This document shows, piece after piece, positions 1 through 4,920 of a DNA stretch of 6,389 bases (its first letter is position 1; every line of letters starts with the position of its first letter). The notes below the pieces were generated by a model. The model did no database searches. It had not been told where the DNA came from and was given only the letters and a program-made list of their open reading frames with translations. Origin of the DNA: Flavobacterium psychrophilum (GTDB lineage: Bacteria; Bacteroidota; Bacteroidia; Flavobacteriales; Flavobacteriaceae); the NCBI GenBank assembly GCA_022729635.1, contig DZAU01000002.1, positions 16,639 to 23,027 of the forward strand. Direction: 5' to 3'. The translations under genes were made by a program, and so were the position numbers.

Positions 1-266
1 CCGGTGTTTATGAAATTGACACCGTGATGAAACTCGGAATGGGACATCCAATGGGTCCTTTGCAATTAGCTGATTTTATTGGTCTTGACGTTTGCTTGGC
101 AATTTTAAATGTAATGTACGATGGTTTCAAAAACCCAAAATATGCTCCTTGCCCTCTATTGGTCAATATGGTTCGCGCCGGAAAATTAGGTGTGAAATCT
201 GGCGAAGGTTTTTATGATTATAGCGAAAGTAAGAAAGCGGAGAAAATTTCAAAACAGTTTTTATAA
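1..266 (+). CDS. hbd: 3-hydroxybutyryl-CoA dehydrogenase, C-terminal part (5' end outside window)
   Basis: Only the last ~87 codons are present. The reading frame is open from base 3 ([10 protein letters not shown]...), so the GTG/ATG codons at 24-29 are internal and not a start. The family oxidises L-3-hydroxyacyl-CoA (typically 3-hydroxybutyryl-CoA) to the 3-oxo form with NAD(P)+ in the cytoplasm, in beta-oxidation or butyryl-CoA metabolism. The visible part is the C-terminal 3HCDH dimerisation/substrate domain, recognised from [18 protein letters not shown], the [10 protein letters not shown] segment and the closing [14 protein letters not shown], all very typical of the family. The Rossmann NAD-binding domain and the catalytic His/Glu region lie upstream of the window. 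The protein ends with a TAA at 264-266, one base before the ATG of the next gene, so the two are probably co-transcribed and coupled. The exact chain-length preference and the symbol (hbd, paaH or mmgB are all used) cannot be settled from this fragment. Confidence 0.9.
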   Translation, partial: GVYEIDTVMKLGMGHPMGPLQLADFIGLDVCLAILNVMYDGFKNPKYAPCPLLVNMVRAGKLGVKSGEGFYDYSESKKAEKISKQFL

Positions 267-267
267 A

Positions 268-936
268 ATGTCAATCTCACAAAACCTCCTCAAAATAAAA
301 TCCTCTTTACCCGAAAACGTAACACTTGTTGCTGTTTCTAAAACCAAACCTATTTCTGATTTGATGGAAGCTTATGATGCGGGTCAACGCATTTTTGGCG
401 AAAACAAAATTCAGGAAATGGTCGAGAAATGGGAAGCGATGCCAAAAGACATCGAATGGCATATGATTGGTCACGTTCAGACGAACAAGGTAAAATTTAT
501 GGCGCAATTTGTAAGCTTGATACACGGAGTGGATAGCTTGAAATTATTGGAAGAAATCAACAAGCAAGCCAAAAAAAACAATAGAATTATTGATTGTTTA
601 TTGCAAATCTATATTGCCGAAGAGGAAAGTAAATTTGGTTTGGATGAAAAAGAACTCCACGAAATTATAACTTCCACAACATTTCAGGAAATGAAAAACA
701 TTAGAATTGTTGGATTAATGGGAATGGCGACATTTACGGACAATCAAGAACAAATCAAAAAAGAATTCAATCATTTGAAATCGGTTTTTGATAATCTACT
801 ATCGCGTAAAGACGCGATTAATCGCTTCTCTACATTATCAATGGGAATGTCCGGCGATTATAAACTCGCAATCGAATGTGGAAGCACAATGGTTCGGATT
901 GGAAGTAGTATCTTTGGAGTTAGAAATTATCAATGA
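268..936 (+). CDS. yggS: YggS/PLPBP-family pyridoxal 5'-phosphate-binding protein
   Basis: 222 residues, close to the usual 215-235 for this family. It is a single-domain alanine-racemase-like TIM barrel that binds PLP without known enzymatic turnover and is linked to cytoplasmic PLP and amino-acid homeostasis. The PLP lysine should be K25 in VAVSKTKP. Other family signatures are FGENKIQE (43-50), WHMIGHVQTNK (64-74), SKFG (121-124), GLMGMAT (149-155), LSMGMSGDYKLAI (190-202) and the phosphate-binding GSTMVRIG...IFGVR near the C-terminus. The frame is open further upstream to 214, but that would overlap the preceding gene by 53 bases and add a basic stretch unlike the family. The ATG at 268, giving MSISQNLL, matches the expected N-terminus. 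It follows the previous stop by one base (TAA-A-ATG), which suggests translational coupling. No promoter is visible. The function beyond PLP binding is known only from the family. Confidence 0.93.
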   Translation: MSISQNLLKIKSSLPENVTLVAVSKTKPISDLMEAYDAGQRIFGENKIQEMVEKWEAMPKDIEWHMIGHVQTNKVKFMAQFVSLIHGVDSLKLLEEINKQAKKNNRIIDCLLQIYIAEEESKFGLDEKELHEIITSTTFQEMKNIRIVGLMGMATFTDNQEQIKKEFNHLKSVFDNLLSRKDAINRFSTLSMGMSGDYKLAIECGSTMVRIGSSIFGVRNYQ

Positions 937-947
937 TTTTAGTTGAG

Positions 948-960
948 ATTCCTACGGAAT
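948..960. repeat. Small inverted repeat ATTCC-TAC-GGAAT
   Basis: A perfect 5-bp stem with a 3-base loop, 11 bases after the yggS stop. The surrounding text (GAGATTCCTACGGAATGACAA) resembles dispersed intergenic sequence that I recall from Flavobacterium chromosomes. It lies 18 bases before the larger palindrome at 979-994, and both may belong to one repeat unit of about 941-1000. There is no T-run after it, so it does not look like an intrinsic terminator. The repeat-family assignment is memory and inference; only the inverted repeat is directly seen. Confidence 0.5.
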
Positions 961-978
961 GACAAACTGAACACTAAT

Positions 979-994
979 CCCGATAGCTATCGGG
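979..994. repeat. Perfect 16-bp palindrome CCCGATAGCTATCGGG, probable dispersed repeat
   Basis: The sequence is identical on both strands. It stands in the 77-base gap between yggS and the nuclease gene, and its right half GCTATCGGG recurs at 2452-2460 in the next intergenic element. It is GC-richer than its surroundings. With no loop bases it could form a cruciform or, in RNA, a hairpin with a few central bases unpaired. No poly-U follows it. The TAG at 984-986 inside it is the stop that bounds the downstream nuclease frame. A repeat or REP-like role is most likely; a dimeric protein-binding site cannot be excluded. Confidence 0.7.
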
Positions 995-1013
995 AGAACA
1001 CCGAACACTTATT

Positions 1014-2375
1014 TTGTACGCAATACTTGACATAGAAACTACCGGAGGACAATTCAACGAAGAAGGAATTACCGAAATCGCCATTTATAAATTTAACGGT
1101 CACGAAATCGTGGATCAATTTATTAGTTTGGTCAATCCAGAAATTCCGATTCAGCCTTTTGTGGTAAAATTAACCGGCATAAATAATGCAATGTTGCGCT
1201 CTGCTCCGAAGTTTTTTGAGGTGGCAAAACGCATCATCGAAATCACTAATGATTGTGTTCTTGTAGCCCACAATGCTGATTTTGATCATCGAATTTTGCG
1301 CACAGAATTTCGAAGATTGGGCTACGAATTCAATATAAAAACGCTTTGTACGGTCGAATTATCCAAAAAATTATTACCAGAGCAAACTTCGCACAGTTTA
1401 GGGAAATTAGTTCGGGCTTTGGGAATCCCAATGGCAGACCGGCATCGTGCCAGTGGCGATGCAATGGCAACCGTAAAGTTATTCAAAATGTTATTGGATA
1501 AAGATTTAAACAAAGAAATCGTCAAAGAACATATAAAATTTGAAATTCAAAAAGGAATCGCCCCAAGGTTAATGGATATTGTTGAAAATTTACCTTCAAA
1601 AACAGGAATTTATTACATACATCGTGAAGACGGAAGCCTGATTTTTATTGGCAAAAGCAAGAATATTAAAAAAAGGGTTAATCAGCATTTCACTGGAATT
1701 ACTCGAAGCGCAAAAAAAATCCAAAAAGAAGTTTTTACCGTAACTTATGAGGAAACCGGAAGCGAATTAATTGCACTTTTAAAAGAAACTGAGGAAATCA
1801 AAATCAACAGACCTATTTACAATCGAATGTCACCAAAAAGCAAATTTTCGTGGGCAATTTATGTCGAAAAAGATGCTAATGGTTATCTAAATTTGAAATT
1901 GCAAAAGGCTGATGGCAGGAAAAAAGAAGTCAAATCCTATACTTCTCAACAAGAAGGTAAAGACGCCTTGTTCCGAATCACTTCGCATTATAAATTATGT
2001 CAAAAATTGACTGGTTTATACGAAACTAAAACCCATTGTTTTCAGCATACTATCAATGAATGTGATGGTGCTTGCATAGGAAAAATCACTTCGACAGAAT
2101 ATAATGAACGTGTTCAAACTTTTATAGAAAAAAATATATTCGAAAATAAAACACTAGCAATTCTAGACAAAGGCCGCACCATTACTGAACGCAGCACCAT
2201 TTTGGTTGAAAATGGAATTTACAAAGGATACGCATTTTATGATTTGAACTATCAAATTAATACCATCGAAATTTTAAAAAATATTATTGTCCCGATGCCA
2301 AATAATAGAGATACTCGAAACAATATTCAAAGTTATCTTCGAAAAAACAAACATCTGAAAGTGATACATTTTTAA
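1014..2375 (+). CDS. DEDDh exonuclease fused to UvrC-like GIY-YIG endonuclease domain (Cho/UvrC-N type)
   Basis: 453 residues and probably cytoplasmic, with no signal peptide or membrane segment. Residues 1-~165 form a DnaQ-like 3'-5' exonuclease (Pol III epsilon type): motif I D6-I-E8, motif II HNADFD (D91) and motif III HRASGDA (H144, D149), so all metal ligands are present. Residues ~193-275 form a GIY-YIG nuclease: GIY at 198-200, FIG at 211-213 (Phe instead of Tyr), R221, the presumed catalytic E258 in ALLKETEEIK, and N270. Residues ~320-370 match the UvrC middle region, with C329, C342, C350 and C354 placed like the UvrC Fe-S ligands. The last ~75 residues are not recognised. UvrC's UvrB-binding and RNase H-like C-terminal half is absent, so this is not UvrC itself. 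By analogy with E. coli Cho and the mycobacterial exonuclease-Cho fusions, it may make a repair incision and then trim. The start is TTG at 1014: it gives the typical MYAILDIETTG, the frame is closed by TAG at 984-986, and the next in-frame ATG is codon 60, past motif I. Confidence 0.88.
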   Translation: MYAILDIETTGGQFNEEGITEIAIYKFNGHEIVDQFISLVNPEIPIQPFVVKLTGINNAMLRSAPKFFEVAKRIIEITNDCVLVAHNADFDHRILRTEFRRLGYEFNIKTLCTVELSKKLLPEQTSHSLGKLVRALGIPMADRHRASGDAMATVKLFKMLLDKDLNKEIVKEHIKFEIQKGIAPRLMDIVENLPSKTGIYYIHREDGSLIFIGKSKNIKKRVNQHFTGITRSAKKIQKEVFTVTYEETGSELIALLKETEEIKINRPIYNRMSPKSKFSWAIYVEKDANGYLNLKLQKADGRKKEVKSYTSQQEGKDALFRITSHYKLCQKLTGLYETKTHCFQHTINECDGACIGKITSTEYNERVQTFIEKNIFENKTLAILDKGRTITERSTILVENGIYKGYAFYDLNYQINTIEILKNIIVPMPNNRDTRNNIQSYLRKNKHLKVIHF

Positions 2376-2385
2376 TTTTTTTTGA

Positions 2386-2464
2386 AGCTATTCCCGCTAT
2401 TCGTTGCAATCTTTTCTTTTTTTAAAGAAAAAAAAGAAAAGGATTTTCACTGCTATCGGGGCTA
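2386..2464. repeat. Long imperfect hairpin element between the nuclease gene and miaA
   Basis: This fills most of the 95-base gap and ends 6 bases before the miaA ATG. The core is a perfect 13-bp stem: 2411-2423 (CTTTTC then seven T) pairs with 2429-2441 (seven A then GAAAAG) around a 5-base AAAGA loop. Pairing continues outward in nearly constant register: AAT 2408-2410 with ATT 2443-2445, GT 2403-2404 with AC 2449-2450, TA 2398-2399 with TA 2454-2455, CCCG 2393-2396 with CGGG 2457-2460, and TA 2389-2390 with TA 2463-2464. The element is thus almost one imperfect palindrome. The right arm carries GCTATCGGG, also found at 986-994. I recall similar elements between genes in Flavobacterium, but cannot confirm copy number here. 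It could end or attenuate transcription from upstream; no ordinary T-tract directly follows the core stem. Confidence 0.7.
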
Positions 2465-2470
2465 AAAAAT

Positions 2471-3397
2471 ATGAAGTACTTAATTACCATCGTCGGACCA
2501 ACAGCCATAGGAAAAACATCCTTGAGCATCGCTTTGGCACAACATTTCAATTGTGAAATTATTTCCTGTGACAGCCGACAATTTTTTAAGGAAATGCGAA
2601 TCGGAACTGCTGTTCCATCTGATGAAGAATTAGTCGCTGTCCAACATCATTTTGTTCAAAACAAATCGATTTTCGAGAATTATACTGTTGGCAATTTCGA
2701 GAAAGAAGCCATCGCAAAACTGGATGAATTATTTTTAACCAATGATTATGCCGTGATGGTTGGAGGTTCTGGTTTATATGTAGATGCCGTTTTGAAAGGC
2801 TTCGACGAGTTTCCTGAAATTGACAATTTGGTTAGAAGCGACGTTCAATCAAATTATGAAAAACTTGGAATTGAATATTTACAGCAACAATTAGAAGTTT
2901 TAGATTTTGATTATTTTAAAGAATTAAAAACTTCAAATCCACAAACGTTGCTAAATCCACAGCGAATGATGCGTTTTGTAGAAGTTTGTATTGGCACAAG
3001 AAAACCCTATTCTTCTTTTTTGAATCAAAAGAAAAACACTCGAAATTTCACTCCAATTTCAATTGGATTAGAAGCAGACAGAAAAATAATTTACGACAGA
3101 ATCAACCAGAGAGTTGATATTATGATGAACGAAGGTCTATTGGCAGAAGCCAAAAAATTATTTCCATATAAAGACTTGAATGCTTTACAAACAGTGGGTT
3201 ACAGAGAATTGTTCAGCTATTTTGAAGGTGAAATTTCATTAGAATTCGCCATTGAAGAAATCAAGAAAAACACCCGACGATTTGCCAAACGACAACTCAC
3301 CTGGTTCAAAAGAAATGAAAGCACAAAATGGTTTGATTATTTAATGGATAGAAAAGAAATTATAAATTACATAACAGCAAAAATTCCTAATTCATAA
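2471..3397 (+). CDS. miaA: tRNA dimethylallyltransferase (tRNA A37 isopentenyltransferase) MiaA
   Basis: 308 residues, the usual length. The enzyme transfers a dimethylallyl group from DMAPP to N6 of adenosine 37 in tRNAs reading UNN codons. This is the first step to i6A/ms2i6A and stabilises codon-anticodon pairing. Visible signatures in order are the P-loop GPTAIGKT (9-16), CDSRQFF (33-39) with the substrate-contacting D34-S-R-Q37, IGTAVPS (44-50), GGSGLYV (98-104), NPQRMMRFVEV (162-172), QTVGYREL (240-247) and RRFAKRQLTWFKR (269-281), the last being the C-terminal family hallmark. Nothing essential is missing. The ATG at 2471 gives the expected MKYLITIVGP start, placing the P-loop at its normal distance from the N-terminus. 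A long hairpin element ends six bases upstream, so the ribosome-binding region overlaps it. The next gene follows after 22 bases on the same strand and may share the transcript. Confidence 0.96.
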   Translation: MKYLITIVGPTAIGKTSLSIALAQHFNCEIISCDSRQFFKEMRIGTAVPSDEELVAVQHHFVQNKSIFENYTVGNFEKEAIAKLDELFLTNDYAVMVGGSGLYVDAVLKGFDEFPEIDNLVRSDVQSNYEKLGIEYLQQQLEVLDFDYFKELKTSNPQTLLNPQRMMRFVEVCIGTRKPYSSFLNQKKNTRNFTPISIGLEADRKIIYDRINQRVDIMMNEGLLAEAKKLFPYKDLNALQTVGYRELFSYFEGEISLEFAIEEIKKNTRRFAKRQLTWFKRNESTKWFDYLMDRKEIINYITAKIPNS

Positions 3398-3413
3398 ATC
3401 ATAATTCCTAATT
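3382..3413. repeat. 11-bp direct repeat AATTCCTAATT, two copies with 21-base period
   Basis: The copies are at 3382-3392 and 3403-3413. The first lies in the last codons of miaA (encoding the tail ...KIPNS) and the second in the 22-base gap just before the thioesterase ATG at 3420. Each is followed by A/T-rich sequence. Such a tandem can arise by local duplication and would have extended the miaA 3' end. It might also be a binding site, but nothing supports that directly. In DNA this A/T-rich an 11-base repeat is suggestive rather than compelling. Confidence 0.45.
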
Positions 3414-3419
3414 ATTTAT

Positions 3420-4160
3420 ATGCCCATTTCACCAAATTTCACGTCCATTTTAAGCAAAGATTGGGAGATTAATTTTACCCAATGCCTTCCCAATGGCTAT
3501 TTAAAATACACTGATTTGTGCAACATTTTGCAATTGACCGCAGCAACACATTCTGAAATTGGTGGAATTAGTTTTAGCGATATGCAGGAATTTAATCAGG
3601 CTTGGGTTTTGAGCAGAATGCGTGTGGAAGTCACAGAATTACCCAAGTGGAAAGATATTGTTACGGTAAAAACATGGATTAATTCATTAGAAAATTCACG
3701 CTCAGTTCGTGCTCTGGAAATGTATGTTGGTGGAAAAAAAATTATTGGAGCCGAAACTTTCTGGGCAGTTTTCAATACTAAAATGCGGAGACCTGAAGCA
3801 TTAGCTCTACCTTTCGATCATTTTGAATTATTTCCTGAAAAGAAAGCAACTCAAAAATCTTTTTCAAAAATAAACCTGAATAATGAAACCGAAATGGTCT
3901 TCGAAAAAACAGTTGCTCTTTCGGATTTAGACATTGTAAACCACGTGAATAATGTGAAATATCTGGAATGGTGCCTAGATTTTGTTGACACAAAATTGAT
4001 TCTAAATCAAAAAATTGAAAGTTTTGAAATGAATTTTCTCAAGGAATTATCATTGAAAGACAAAGTAGTTATTCACGAAAATTTGAATCCGGAATCAATG
4101 ATTTTTAGCATTACAAAAGAAGATAAAACTTGTTTTGCACTACAAATAAATTTGGAATAA
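3420..4160 (+). CDS. Acyl-ACP thioesterase (FatA/FatB-like, double hot-dog)
   Basis: 246 residues, normal for bacterial members of the acyl-ACP thioesterase family. The predicted reaction is hydrolysis of fatty acyl-ACP to free fatty acid and ACP in the cytoplasm, releasing acyl chains from fatty acid synthesis. Residues ~5-130 form the first hot-dog domain: the TDLCNILQLTAATHSE helix segment, WVLSRMRVEV at 62-71, the strand around VTVKTWINSLENSRSVRALE, and ETFWAVFNTKMRRPEAL. Residues ~158-246 form the second hot-dog, with the active-site stretch SDLDIVNHVNNVKYLEW at 168-184. This parallels plant FatA/B SDLDVNQHVNNVKYIGW: D171 and H175 match catalytic Asp and His, but the plant catalytic Asn position is V173, with N174 next to it. 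The plant downstream Glu-Cys pair corresponds loosely to E209-L210, so no cysteine is present. The ATG at 3420 fits the family N-terminus. A convergent terminator lies directly after the stop. The substrate chain length cannot be read from the sequence. Confidence 0.87.
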   Translation: MPISPNFTSILSKDWEINFTQCLPNGYLKYTDLCNILQLTAATHSEIGGISFSDMQEFNQAWVLSRMRVEVTELPKWKDIVTVKTWINSLENSRSVRALEMYVGGKKIIGAETFWAVFNTKMRRPEALALPFDHFELFPEKKATQKSFSKINLNNETEMVFEKTVALSDLDIVNHVNNVKYLEWCLDFVDTKLILNQKIESFEMNFLKELSLKDKVVIHENLNPESMIFSITKEDKTCFALQINLE

Positions 4161-4192
4161 AAAAGCTTCCAGCCTTTTGAAGGCAGGAAGCT
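4158..4192 (-). terminator. Intrinsic terminator of the minus-strand two-component operon
   Basis: The inverted repeat GCTTCCAGCCTT (4165-4176) and AAGGCAGGAAGC (4180-4191) forms a 12-bp stem with one A-A mismatch and a TTG loop. An extra A-T pair at 4164/4192 can extend it. Read on the minus strand, the stem is followed by six T (complement of the A-run 4159-4164) and then ATT, a proper U-tract. On the plus strand it is followed by TCTAAAATA, a poor tail. It therefore best serves the response-regulator gene, whose stop is 20 bases upstream. It may also stop plus-strand transcription weakly. The U-tract overlaps the thioesterase stop codon. Confidence 0.82.
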
Positions 4193-4211
4193 CTAAAATA
4201 AAAATTATGAT

Positions 4212-4916
4212 TTACTTTTTAACCACTAATCTAAATCCTTCTCCGTGAATATTTAGAATTTCAACATTTGGATCTGACTTTAGGTATTTTCTTAATTTGG
4301 CTATATAAACGTCCATACTTCTGGAAGTGAAATAGTTATCGTCTCTCCAGATTTTTGTCAATGCTAGTTCTCTTGGCATTAAATCATTTTCGTGAAGAAT
4401 CAACATTTTCAATAATTCGTTTTCTTTTGGAGATAATTTTACCGGCTCTTCTCCATTAAATGACAAAAATCGAAGTTTTGAATTCAAATGAAATTTACCA
4501 ATATTAAATTCAAATTGAACCGGTTCTGCTTTGGTTGCAGATGATTTTCTTTGAATAATTGCTCTAATTTTCATCAACAAAACCTCTGAATCAAAGGGTT
4601 TGTTCAAATAATCATCAGCTCCGGCTTTGTATCCTTTCAACACATCTTCTTTCATAGATTTTGCCGTTAAGAAAATAATTGGTACTTCCTGATTTTTTTC
4701 CCTTATCTCTTTTGCCAATGTATAACCATCTTTATAAGGCATCATCACGTCTAAAATACACAAATCATAAGTGTCTTTTTTAAATTTTTCAAAACCTTCC
4801 ATCCCGTTTTTTGCCAAAGTGACATCAAAATCATTCAGCATCAAATAATCTTTTAGCACAGCCCCAAAATTGAGGTCGTCTTCTACTAAAAGAATTCTTT
4901 TATTTACATTTTCCAT
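4212..4916 (-). CDS. rprY: OmpR/PhoB-family response regulator, RprY-like
   Basis: 234 residues. The N-terminal receiver domain (~6-122) has the acidic pocket E12-D13-D14, the phosphoacceptor D56 in DLCILDVMMP, the switch T84 in IIFLTAK and K106 in DDYLNKPF, all intact. A short linker (~123-135) leads to a winged-helix DNA-binding domain (~136-232) with LSPKENELLKML, the recognition-helix region SRSMDVYIAKLRKYL (198-212) and the wing IHGEGFRLV. It should be phosphorylated by the kinase encoded just upstream and then bind promoter DNA in the cytoplasm. The symbol is chosen because the overall text, especially DVMMPYKDGYTLA and IWRDDNYFTSRSMDVYIAKLRKYLK (split at 189-213), closely resembles Bacteroides RprY as I recall it; no alignment was run. 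The gene starts four bases after the kinase stop (TAA-AAAT-ATG) and ends before a strong hairpin terminator. Target genes cannot be inferred from this window. Confidence 0.92.
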   Translation of the reverse strand: MENVNKRILLVEDDLNFGAVLKDYLMLNDFDVTLAKNGMEGFEKFKKDTYDLCILDVMMPYKDGYTLAKEIREKNQEVPIIFLTAKSMKEDVLKGYKAGADDYLNKPFDSEVLLMKIRAIIQRKSSATKAEPVQFEFNIGKFHLNSKLRFLSFNGEEPVKLSPKENELLKMLILHENDLMPRELALTKIWRDDNYFTSRSMDVYIAKLRKYLKSDPNVEILNIHGEGFRLVVKK

Positions 4917-4920
4917 ATTT

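Noticed and set aside
24..266. A short complete 80-residue gene starting at the GTG at 24
   Set aside because: The frame is open to the left edge and already encodes family sequence (GVYEIDT) before this codon, so it is a fragment of a longer gene.
214..267. An upstream start for the YggS-family gene at 214
   Set aside because: It would overlap the dehydrogenase gene by 53 bases and add a basic 18-residue extension unlike the family; the ATG at 268 fits better.
307..525. Minus-strand open frame of 72 codons
   Set aside because: It lies wholly antisense to the yggS coding sequence and has no recognisable motif.
909..916. TATCTTTG, an exact match to the Bacteroidota -7 promoter consensus TAnnTTTG, upstream of the nuclease gene
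   Set aside because: It lies inside yggS codons for the conserved IFG motif, and no TTG/TTTG -33 element is found at the proper distance, so it is probably chance.
1322..1525. Minus-strand open frame of 67 codons
   Set aside because: It is antisense to the exonuclease domain, whose motif III codons explain the sequence.
1014..2375. Calling this gene uvrC or dnaQ
   Set aside because: It lacks the UvrB-binding and RNase H-like C-terminal half of UvrC, and it is far longer than a Pol III epsilon subunit, carrying a second nuclease domain.
2411..2441. The 13-bp stem before miaA as a standard intrinsic terminator
   Set aside because: The stem is mostly A-T and is followed by GGATTTTCAC rather than a clean T-tract; it fits better as the core of a longer palindromic repeat.
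3778..3993. Minus-strand open frame of 71 codons
   Set aside because: It is antisense to the thioesterase active-site region and shows no family features.
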